Position numbers and translations under genes: made by a program. 64,000 nt of DNA from Helicobacter fennelliae (lineage in GTDB: Bacteria > Campylobacterota > Campylobacteria > Campylobacterales > Helicobacteraceae), in NCBI RefSeq assembly GCF_900451005.1, contig NZ_UGIB01000001.1, positions 930,001-994,000 of the forward strand, given 5' to 3'. Numbering within the stretch: the stretch's first letter is position 1; each line of letters opens with the position of its first letter. The notes below the pieces were generated by a model that was not told the origin of the DNA, made no database searches, and saw nothing but the letters and a program-made list of their open reading frames with translations. Positions 1 through 7,322 of the stretch are shown here, one piece after another.

Positions 1-911
1 GGTTCATTTAAAGTGTTATTCACATTAGGATTAAAAGTAAGTTCTCTACTAGAGTGTCTTTGTGCGCTATCATAAAAGCATATACTCCCTCTCACATCAC
101 AAAAGTATATGCCATTATTATGGGCTAATCTTGTGATGAAGTCTAAATCACTCTCCTCATATTGAGAAATAAGTTCTAACTTTGGATAGTGTAAAGCAAT
201 CCCAGAGAAATCCAAAGGTTTGATTAAATCGTGTGTATAAAAGTTGAGTGTAGAATGTATGGCTTCTATAACACTCTTATTGGTATAGATTCTATTTGCT
301 TTATTTAAAGACATTCTATAAAGAGAAGAGCAAAGAGTAAGCTTAAAGAAATGCTTATGATTTAAAGAGGGGGTAAGATTACCTCTATGAAACACATTTG
401 CACTACTTTGAGTATTTAATCCTAGATACTCTACAAAGCAGAGTATGCCTTGATATTCTTTTATCCTCCCTAAAGAATCTAAAGATTCTTGAGAGTTTTT
501 AGAATCTTTACTTGTTTGATTATGATGAGTGTCTTTGTTTTTATTCTTAGCACTCTTGATAGTATCTTTAAGAGATTCTAAAGTAGAGGGTAGGGCATTG
601 TTTATAAAATCTAAAGTGTGAGAAGTAGAGTGTGATTGAGGATAGGGATTGCTGATTTTAAAGGTTGCTTGCTTGTTAATTAAAGCATTGGGGTGAAAGT
701 TTAAAGTGCTCTCCTTATGTGGGAAAGAGTTAAAAGTGTTCCCTTGGTCTTTCCTTGAAGAGTTGAAAAAGTCTAAAGTAAAAGGATGCTCTTCTAAGCT
801 TTCTATATATCCTTCACACTCAATTCTCCATAAGGATTCTAAACTCTCTTTAATATGGGCTTTAGTGATAGTAAAAGAGAGGGAATCTATACTCAGTTGT
901 AGATAAGACAT
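1..911 (-). CDS. vgrG: VgrG spike protein, 5' part (gene runs off the window edge)
   Basis: This is the N-terminal 303 residues of a type VI secretion VgrG. The ATG is at 909-911 and the 3' part lies outside the window. The DNA matches 9373-10283 of the intact vgrG almost base for base; the one difference I noticed, near 847, is synonymous. The sequence includes the gp27-like base with the ESDLDFITRLAHNNGIYF signature that VgrG proteins share before the spike. An AAAGGA-type ribosome site lies just upstream of the ATG. The preceding gene (1009-1431) ends about 100 bp upstream, with no gene in the gap. Whether the rest of this copy is intact cannot be seen. Confidence 0.9.
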   Translation of the reverse strand, partial: MSYLQLSIDSLSFTITKAHIKESLESLWRIECEGYIESLEEHPFTLDFFNSSRKDQGNTFNSFPHKESTLNFHPNALINKQATFKISNPYPQSHSTSHTLDFINNALPSTLESLKDTIKSAKNKNKDTHHNQTSKDSKNSQESLDSLGRIKEYQGILCFVEYLGLNTQSSANVFHRGNLTPSLNHKHFFKLTLCSSLYRMSLNKANRIYTNKSVIEAIHSTLNFYTHDLIKPLDFSGIALHYPKLELISQYEESDLDFITRLAHNNGIYFCDVRGSICFYDSAQRHSSRELTFNPNVNNTLNE

Positions 912-1008
912 AAGGGTCCTTTAAAAGAGAAATACTACTAAGAATATTGGCTTTACTTTTAGGGAGAGGTAAGGCATAGATAATCCTTAGTAACCTTTTA
1001 GGTTTTGA

Positions 1009-1431
1009 TTAATAGTGTTTGGGTTGCCAATCACTAGAAGTATCATCAGTAGATTCTATCTCACCTTTTTCTACAAGCATATTAAGCACATCGCAGAGGT
1101 CTTGCATAATTTTTTCTAGTGTTTTATTTTCCGTATTGTCTGGGTTTTCTATAAACTTGGCTCGTATAGTATTTTCCCCTGTTATGACGTCCCATATCCA
1201 TACATAAGGTTTATCATTGATTGTAAAATTCCAAATGCTCACATCAGGACCCAAAAGATAATCTTCATTTAATACAACATTGTAATGTTTGTATTGTGCC
1301 AATGCTTTAATACAAAAAGGACAAACTTCTTCTTCACAATAGAAATTCTCTATTGTGAAATCTAAATGATTAACTCTTTTCCAAAGATACTTTGAATAGG
1401 AAATCCTTTTCGTTTCTTTAGTTTTATCCAT
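1009..1431 (-). CDS. Candidate immunity protein for the effector at 1468-2745
   Basis: A 140-residue soluble, acidic protein with no family I can name. I chose the ATG at 1429-1431 because AAGGAG lies 7 nt before it; an upstream in-frame ATG at 1458 has no such site. It directly follows the toxin gene, the usual place for a cognate immunity gene. The core resembles the product of 23914-24327: both have a YN-V/I-VL segment, then IWxFxIND about 15 residues later, and an ENLNKLE-like amphipathic C-terminus. That second gene also follows a toxin with a related C-terminal domain, which supports a toxin/immunity pairing. Function is inferred from position and co-variation. Confidence 0.6.
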   Translation of the reverse strand: MDKTKETKRISYSKYLWKRVNHLDFTIENFYCEEEVCPFCIKALAQYKHYNVVLNEDYLLGPDVSIWNFTINDKPYVWIWDVITGENTIRAKFIENPDNTENKTLEKIMQDLCDVLNMLVEKGEIESTDDTSSDWQPKHY

Positions 1432-1467
1432 TATCTTTCTCCTTATCCAATTAAACATAACAATTCA

Positions 1468-2745
1468 TTATTGTGGTTTGATACCAAACTTGCTATTAAC
1501 ATCAGGATTAGTGCGTTGTGAAGCCTCAATGGTATAATTATAAATATCCTCCATTTTTGTCAATCCTTTTCTTTTTTTCACATATTCTATCCATTCCTCC
1601 CAAGTTTTGTTTTTTCTGTCATTTTCAAGTTCTTCTGCTTTTTTCCTATCTTTCATAGCGTCTCTTGTGTCCTTTCTAGCTTGATTGCGAAAATTAAAAT
1701 GAAATCTTGCTCTTTCTTCAAGTGTTATAATTTTATCGCCCAATTCTTTGATTTTTGGTAGTTGCGTATTAACATACCATTCTCTTGCTTCTTTATTGTT
1801 CAAAGATTCTCTAGCAATTCCTTGAGATTCTCTATTTTCTCTGCGTACATATCTATTACCCTGCAATTCTGAAGCAAATTTTACACCCTTGATTATTGCA
1901 TTCCTTCCCACAACCCCTACAATCCCTATTACATACCCACTTACATCAACAAGCCCCTCCTCTTTGTATTCAATAGGTGCATAGATATGTAGCGTATTGC
2001 CCACCTTATGATTGGGATTCTCTATATAGGCATAAATCCTTATTGTTTGATTGAGCCATTCTTGTTTTAGATTTAATATTATTTCTTCTCCTTTAAGTTC
2101 ATAGTCATCTTTGTTTTTAAGTATCTGAAATGCTACATTATCTTTTACAGGTTGGGATTCATTTGGATTGCCTATGATAATACCCCACTTCGTCTCTTTC
2201 TTTTGCTCTTTATAAGCTTGTTTTTGTTTATTGCTTTGTTTATCTTTGTTTGGGATAGTGTCTTGGTTATAGTAAGCTTTGAGATAAATTTGTAAATGAT
2301 TGATTGCTTGTAGTGCTTCTTGTTCTGCAAATGTATTATTGTCTATATTGTATGTTCTTTTTGGTAGGCATATTGTATTTGCCCTATTATCCTCACAAGT
2401 ATTTTGTATTTGTTCTCTTATTTCTACATATACATTGCTTACTAAAAGTTTCTCTTGATAGTGAAATTCTAAGGTATGATATTTTCCTCTATGTGCCTCT
2501 CTAATACAAAAAGAATCTGTTTTTGGTTTAGAGTGATAATGAGAATGTTGTATCTCTACTTTAAAAGCGTGGCAATCTTTAAGATTCTCTATATCATCTA
2601 AAATAACTTCCCCATTTGCACTCTCTTGATTATAGAGAATCTTATCACTTCTTCTTTCAATTATTTTTATAGTAGCATTGTGTATAGGATTATAATACAC
2701 ATCTCTTATTTGTATTTTTATAGGTTCAGAATTAAGCTTTGACAT
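1468..2745 (-). CDS. T6SS-linked polymorphic effector with an EAREWY-type C-terminal toxin domain
   Basis: A 425-residue protein. Residues 1-185 are the same carrier region (start MSKLNSEPIKIQIRDV) as in 5753-7288, rich in beta strands and probably Ig/transthyretin-like. Residues about 190-265 form a second conserved segment (WLNQTIRIYAYIENP) followed by a short hydrophobic stretch. The last ~120 residues hold EAREWY, a basic FRNQARKDTRDAMKDRKKAE helix and SQRTNPDVNSKFG. I have a loose memory of similar tails ending polymorphic toxins, but the activity is unknown to me. The gene begins 34 bp after a vgrG 3' end, so it is probably a VgrG-delivered cargo. A divergent homologue of the toxin part is at 24337-25184. 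Confidence 0.65.
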   Translation of the reverse strand: MSKLNSEPIKIQIRDVYYNPIHNATIKIIERRSDKILYNQESANGEVILDDIENLKDCHAFKVEIQHSHYHSKPKTDSFCIREAHRGKYHTLEFHYQEKLLVSNVYVEIREQIQNTCEDNRANTICLPKRTYNIDNNTFAEQEALQAINHLQIYLKAYYNQDTIPNKDKQSNKQKQAYKEQKKETKWGIIIGNPNESQPVKDNVAFQILKNKDDYELKGEEIILNLKQEWLNQTIRIYAYIENPNHKVGNTLHIYAPIEYKEEGLVDVSGYVIGIVGVVGRNAIIKGVKFASELQGNRYVRRENRESQGIARESLNNKEAREWYVNTQLPKIKELGDKIITLEERARFHFNFRNQARKDTRDAMKDRKKAEELENDRKNKTWEEWIEYVKKRKGLTKMEDIYNYTIEASQRTNPDVNSKFGIKPQ

Positions 2746-2779
2746 TACAATATCCTATTCATTCCTTTTTCCTTTCCCC

Positions 2780-3847
2780 TCACTCCGCTTTAATCTCCCC
2801 ACCTTTAACTATAAGTCCTTTAGAATCTATGACTACTTCTACTCCACCAGCTTTAATAATGATAGAGTTGCCTTTTGCGACAATAGAGGTATCTTTAACT
2901 TGAATAGTCGCTTCAGTATTAGCATTAAGAGTATAATTAGAATCTGCTATCATTGTTACATTATCAGCAACCATTATAGCAGCAGTTTCAGATTCTAAAC
3001 TTAAAGATTGTGGTGAGGATAGATGAATATTTTCATTGGAGTGGATAGCTATTTCGCCTTGTGTTTGGATATTAAGTTTTTTATTAATGACTATATCATT
3101 ATCCCCCTCTATGATTGTCTCACTATTGCCTTTAATAATCATCTGTGAATCTTTCTCAATAGTAGTGTTGTTATTCCCCCCTATCTCTACCCTTTTATCT
3201 TCCCCTACACTCTCACTACTATCCTTACCTACTCTTAGTGTGTTATCTCCTCCTACATTAAGGCTATTACTTAATCCTACTAAAGTATCTTTAGAGAGTG
3301 TTACATTAGTTAGGTATTCTCCTCCTACTTTGACACTCTTAGTGAGAGTGATATTTTGACTATGGGTTTTGTGGATAGATTCTGTATAGTTACCTAATGT
3401 GATAGAATCTTTGTTATTGTGAATAGTTTGAGAGAAGTTATTATTTATAGATTGTGTATAGTCTTTTTGTGCTTTTAGTGTTATGACTTCTTTATTTTTT
3501 TCATTGCTTAGAGTGATTTCATTTCTGCCTTGTTCATTTACGCCTATGGTTTTAGAGCTAAGTGTTGTGATATGGTCTTGTATTGGTAAATGTGCTAGGC
3601 TAGGATTGGTTAGGTTATAGAGGCTACCTGATATATAAGGCTTATCTATGTCATTATCCATATACGAGATTATGACTTCATCTCCTACTCTAGGTGTATG
3701 ATAGAATCCTGAACGATTAGAGGCTATGGGAGTAGAGACTCTTAGAAAAGGAGAGTAAGAATAACAATAAGGAGGATTGGTTTGTTTTGCAATAGATTCT
3801 TGGGGATTAGCCTCTTTAGAGTGTAGAGAAAGGTGCTTGTATATCAT
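2780..3847 (-). pseudogene. VgrG C-terminal half (spike and tip), remnant of a broken vgrG
   Basis: This covers the OB-fold/spike part and the beta-helical needle of a VgrG, residues about 635 to the end of the 986-residue intact copy. It has the HTPRVGDEV and NDIDKPYISGSLYN signatures and ends VKGGEIKAE. The final ~1 kb, through to 2203, is nearly identical to 6746-7733. The gp27-like base is missing. The preceding VgrG fragment (3816-4265) is in another frame and overlaps by 32 nt, and a stretch of about 250 residues is deleted between them. The in-frame ATG at 3847 has no clear reason to be a real start. I treat this as a decayed vgrG whose tip could still be expressed as a partial spike. 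Confidence 0.75.
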
Positions 3848-4265
3848 CTTGTGGGCTAAAGCTAGTTTGTGTCCTATATTCGTGTTGGTTATACAGGATA
3901 GGAGCAGAATCTATATGATGATGTAGGGATTGTGCATAGAGAGGATAGGCAGCATTGATTGAGCTTTGGCTAAAGCTATTAGGCACAATAGTATCTTGTT
4001 TAAAAAAAGAGTGAATACATAATTCATTGAGTGTATTATTGGGATTAGGATTATAGGGAATGGTTGTAGGGAGTGATTGTTTATACTCATCACAAAAATA
4101 TATGGTGTTAGTATCTTCATAAAAGTATATGCCATTATTATGAGCTATTCTTGTGATAAAGGCTAAATCGGATTCATTGTATTTGTCCTCTATGAGTTCC
4201 TTTGGTATCTCACTTTCACTTTGTATGGTGTAGATTCCATATTGCATATCGTATAACTTTGGCAT
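3816..4265 (-). pseudogene. Chimera: immunity-protein N-terminus fused to VgrG base fragment
   Basis: The first ~25 residues (MQYGIYTIQSESEIPKELIE) match residues 14-37 of the barstar-like protein at 17153-17635. After the shared tyrosine codon the sequence becomes VgrG base: NESDLAFITRIAHNNGIYF. The junction, near 4180, lies where KY meets the QYEESDL of VgrG, so a few bases of shared sequence could have guided recombination. The frame ends after ~149 residues, and the VgrG spike continues in another frame at 2780-3847. The piece is probably non-functional and marks a past module exchange. Confidence 0.7.
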
Positions 4266-4276
4266 TGCACTATCCT

Positions 4277-4432
4277 TTACTTTGGTGTGATATGTATAAA
4301 ATTTTCATAATGGTCTTTTGTGTAGTAGACATCTCCTGTTTGGGTGTCTCTTACAAATCTTGGCGAATCTCGTCCATTTGTTACATCAAATTCCCTATAT
4401 GTCCCCTCTGGTTTTTTGAGGGAGTATGGAAT
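4277..4432 (-). pseudogene. Barnase-type toxin C-terminus, orphan fragment
   Basis: Read on the minus strand directly after the barstar-like stop at 4433, this encodes DSILPQK, then, after a one-base slip in an A run, PEGTYREFDV, PRFVRDTQTG, YYTKDHYENF and a stop at 4277. It aligns with the last ~50 residues of the toxin at 5753-7288. It also matches the barnase signature: LP-K-GT-REFD (catalytic Glu), Arg pair, DHY (catalytic His). There is no start and no upstream domain. Unlike the intact gene at 5753, this fragment keeps Glu at the general-base position. It is the likely remnant of an older toxin that one of the tandem barstar-like genes countered. Confidence 0.75.
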
Positions 4433-4870
4433 CTAACCTACTAAATAAATGTTAAAGTCTTTGGGTTCGCCACCAAGACTGCATTCTACAACTTCATAAG
4501 CCCAATAGTCGCAAGTGTTTTGAAAATCTGACAAAAGTTCATTTTTTTCTTCTTTACTATCTCTATCTAATGCCTTACTCCAATTCTCCACAATCAAGGC
4601 AAAGGAATTAAATCCAGCATCTAAGAGCCAATCTAACTCTTCTATCCAACAATACCAAGGATTCCCCGGTTCATCTAGCCAAAACATACTTTCATCAGTT
4701 GGCGTTTGAAAGGCTTTCTTAGCTGTCTTTTCAAATTCATCGTAAGTATGTAATTTTGAGCCATCTAATTTAACGACAAACAAGTCTTTATCATCTTTTA
4801 ACATTACCTCGTCCATACTTTTGAGAGTATAGACTTTGTTATCTTTTTTATCTTTCATTGTGTAGAGCAT
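4433..4870 (-). CDS. Barstar-like immunity protein, tandem copy 3
   Basis: A 145-residue acidic protein. Residues about 30-100 follow the barstar pattern: a first strand and turn, VVKLDGSKLHTYDEFEKTA, a GNPW...W...LDWL helix where barstar carries its inhibitory acidic residues, then FALIVENWSKAL. It ends in the conserved DFNIYLVG. It is the third of three tandem genes separated by one base each, with stop and start nearly touching (GGATAATATG), so translation is probably coupled. The three copies are very similar at DNA level and differ mainly in the CWIEELDWLL versus CWMEYLDWLL helix and the acidic loop. The fold call comes from pattern reading, not a search. Confidence 0.65.
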   Translation of the reverse strand: MLYTMKDKKDNKVYTLKSMDEVMLKDDKDLFVVKLDGSKLHTYDEFEKTAKKAFQTPTDESMFWLDEPGNPWYCWIEELDWLLDAGFNSFALIVENWSKALDRDSKEEKNELLSDFQNTCDYWAYEVVECSLGGEPKDFNIYLVG

Positions 4871-4871
4871 A

Positions 4872-5312
4872 TTATCCTACTAAATAAATGTTAAAGTCTT
4901 TGGGTTCAACATTGCCAAGACTAGATTCAACAATCTCATATCCCCAAAAATCACAAGTAAATTTAAAATCGTCCAAAAGCCATTCCTCTTTCTTTTTAAT
5001 ATCCCTATCCAATGCCTTACTCCAATTCTCCACAATCAAGGCAAAGGAATTAAATCCAGCATCTAAAAGCCAATCTAAATATTCCATCCAACAAACCCAA
5101 GGATTCCCCGGCACATTAAGCCAATGCATACTCTCATCAGTGGGTGTCTGAAAGGCTTTCTTGGCTGCTTTTTCAAATTCATCGTAAGTATGCAATTTTG
5201 AGCCATCAAGTCTAACGACAAACAAGTCTTTATCATCTTTTAACATTACCTCGTCCATACTTTTGAGAGTATAGACTTTGTTATCTTTTTTGTCTTTCAT
5301 TGTGTAGAGCAT
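4872..5312 (-). CDS. Barstar-like immunity protein, tandem copy 2
   Basis: A 146-residue middle copy of the tandem trio. It differs from its neighbours in the putative toxin-facing segment: LNVPGNPWVCWMEYLDWLLD against LDEPGNPW-CWIEELDWLLD. It also has a more basic RDIKKKEEWLLDDFKFTCDF loop. A GTAGGATAAT site overlapping the previous stop gives coupling. Variation in the part that contacts the toxin suggests a different specificity rather than simple dosage, which is an inference. Confidence 0.65.
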   Translation of the reverse strand: MLYTMKDKKDNKVYTLKSMDEVMLKDDKDLFVVRLDGSKLHTYDEFEKAAKKAFQTPTDESMHWLNVPGNPWVCWMEYLDWLLDAGFNSFALIVENWSKALDRDIKKKEEWLLDDFKFTCDFWGYEIVESSLGNVEPKDFNIYLVG

Positions 5313-5313
5313 A

Positions 5314-5742
5314 TTATCCTACCAAATAAATGTTAAAGTCTTTGGGTTCGCCACCAAGACTGCATTCTACAACTTCATAAGCCCAATAGTCGCAAGTTTC
5401 TTGAAAATTATATAAAAGAAATTCTTTTTCCTCTTTACTATCTCTATCTAATGCCTTACTCCAATTCTCGACAATCAAGGCAAAGGAATTAAATCCAGCA
5501 TCTAAGAGCCAATCTAACTCTTCTATCCAACAAACCCAAGGATTCCCCGGTTCATCTAACCAAAACATATTTTCATCAGTAGGGGTTTGAAAAGCAGCTT
5601 TAGCTACTTTTTCAAACATATCAAAAGTGTGTAACTTTGAGCCATCTAATCTTACTACAAACAAATCTTTATCATCTTTTAACATTACTTCGTCCATACT
5701 TTTTAAAGTATAGATTCTATTGTCTTTTTTGGTGTAGTTCAT
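5314..5742 (-). CDS. Barstar-like immunity protein, tandem copy 1 (next to the toxin)
   Basis: A 142-residue protein that starts 10 bp after the barnase-type toxin stop, with a strong AAGGAGG overlapping the end of the toxin gene. It is the copy most likely to be the cognate inhibitor of 5753-7288. The pattern is as in the other copies: VVRLDGSKLHTFDMFEKVA, GNPWVCWIEELDWLLDAGF, FALIVENW. The N-terminus (MNYTKKDNRIYTLK) differs slightly from the MLYTMKDKKDNKVYTLK of copies 2 and 3. Barstar-family proteins bind and block the ribonuclease active site in the cytoplasm. Confidence 0.7.
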   Translation of the reverse strand: MNYTKKDNRIYTLKSMDEVMLKDDKDLFVVRLDGSKLHTFDMFEKVAKAAFQTPTDENMFWLDEPGNPWVCWIEELDWLLDAGFNSFALIVENWSKALDRDSKEEKEFLLYNFQETCDYWAYEVVECSLGGEPKDFNIYLVG

Positions 5743-5752
5743 ACTATCCTCC

Positions 5753-7288
5753 TTATTCTATGATTTTAATGAATGTTTCATAATGGTCTGTGGTGTAATA
5801 TACATCTCCTGTTTGAGTATCTCTTACAAATCGTCCTGCACTATGCCGATTACTAATATCGAATCTCTTATATGTCCCCTCTGGTTTTTGAGGGAGTATA
5901 GAATCTCTATTATGAAAAATTTTGCCTGCTCTCACTTCATTTTTGCTACTTACCCCCTTACCTTGTCCCGGATACATTCCTTGCCACTTATGTGCTTTAT
6001 AATTATGATAAGTTTCTTGCGTCTCTTTAGGCAGAGTATGGAGCTTGACTTCTTTTATAGGCTTAGATTCTGTTTTTTTGTTTTGTTTATCCTTTTTATC
6101 TTTTATAGCAAGTCTCTTGCTTGTGTATGCCCTTGCTTTCTTTGCTATGTTGGCATTGCCTCTTAGCAGTTTTAATCCCCATTTGCCTATATTGAGGGCT
6201 ATCCTCACGCCTCTTGCAAGAGGGATAAGAGAGATGACTTCTATGGCTACATCTACCCAATCAATTCTTGAATCTTTGTGTAAAAAGAGTTTATCCTCTT
6301 TATCCTCATCATACATAATAGTGTAGCTTGTTTCTTGTAGCTCTATATCTACCCCCACATCACTCTTAGGACTCTCTATATACGCAAAGAATCTAACTTG
6401 CTTATCCTGCCATTCCTCTTTGTAATAAATGTCTATTTCCTCGCCTAAGAGATAGTCTTTAGATTCTGTGATATTAGAATCTTTGCTTGTGTTATTTGTG
6501 CTTTTAGATTCTATACTTGTTGGGTTATTGTGTATGTGTGAAGTATTTGCTTGTGTAGTATGTGTTGTGGATTCTGTATGCGTATTCTTTATATTATTAT
6601 TTGTAGGACAATATTCTTTAGTGATTCTAATAAATTCTTTGAGTTTTGTTAAGGGAATAGTAGAATCTTTTGTGAGTTCTTTCAGTGTAGAATCTATGTC
6701 TTTGTCTTTATCAAAGAGTATATAGCCCCATTTTGTTTGTGTCTTTTGCTCTTTATAAGCTTGTTTTTGTTTATTGCTTTGTTTATCTTTGTTTGGGATA
6801 GTGTCTTGGTTATAGTAAGCTTTGAGATAAATTTGTAAATGATTGATTGCTTGTAGTGCTTCTTGTTCTGCAAATGTATTATTGTCTATATTGTATGTTC
6901 TTTTTGGTAGGCATATTGTATTTGCCCTATTATCCTCACAAGTATTTTGTATTTGTTCTCTTATTTCTACATATACATTGCTTACTAAAAGTTTCTCTTG
7001 ATAGTGAAATTCTAAGGTATGATATTTTCCTCTATGTGCCTCTCTAATACAAAAAGAATCTGTTTTTGGTTTAGAGTGATAATGAGAATGTTGTATCTCT
7101 ACTTTAAAAGCGTGGCAATCTTTAAGATTCTCTATATCATCTAAAATAACTTCCCCATTTGCACTCTCTTGATTATAGAGAATCTTATCACTTCTTCTTT
7201 CAATTATTTTTATAGTAGCATTGTGTATAGGATTATAATACACATCTCTTATTTGTATTTTTATAGGTTCAGAATTAAGCTTTGACAT
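5753..7288 (-). CDS. T6SS effector with barnase-type ribonuclease C-terminus
   Basis: A 511-residue protein. Residues 1-185 are the shared MSKLNSEP carrier. A variable linker rich in Ser/Thr/Asn follows, then EEWQDKQVRFFAYIESP and a hydrophobic segment (IEVISLIPLARGVRIALNIG). The end is a microbial ribonuclease (barnase/RNase N1) domain: FHNRDSILPQKPEGT against barnase FSNREGKLPGKSGRT, then the DI strand, Arg486/489 and DHYETF with His502. The general-base Glu of barnase (Glu73) aligns with Arg475 (TYKRFDI), so ribonuclease activity is doubtful. Three barstar-like genes follow. It sits 34 bp after the intact vgrG, whose tip would carry it. Confidence 0.8.
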   Translation of the reverse strand: MSKLNSEPIKIQIRDVYYNPIHNATIKIIERRSDKILYNQESANGEVILDDIENLKDCHAFKVEIQHSHYHSKPKTDSFCIREAHRGKYHTLEFHYQEKLLVSNVYVEIREQIQNTCEDNRANTICLPKRTYNIDNNTFAEQEALQAINHLQIYLKAYYNQDTIPNKDKQSNKQKQAYKEQKTQTKWGYILFDKDKDIDSTLKELTKDSTIPLTKLKEFIRITKEYCPTNNNIKNTHTESTTHTTQANTSHIHNNPTSIESKSTNNTSKDSNITESKDYLLGEEIDIYYKEEWQDKQVRFFAYIESPKSDVGVDIELQETSYTIMYDEDKEDKLFLHKDSRIDWVDVAIEVISLIPLARGVRIALNIGKWGLKLLRGNANIAKKARAYTSKRLAIKDKKDKQNKKTESKPIKEVKLHTLPKETQETYHNYKAHKWQGMYPGQGKGVSSKNEVRAGKIFHNRDSILPQKPEGTYKRFDISNRHSAGRFVRDTQTGDVYYTTDHYETFIKIIE

Positions 7289-7322
7289 TACAATATCCTA
7301 TTCATTCCTTTTTCCTTTCCCC

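Noticed and set aside
3036..3359. Long plus-strand ORFs in the island
   Set aside because: They mirror the beta-helix repeats of vgrG on the other strand; shadows of real genes.
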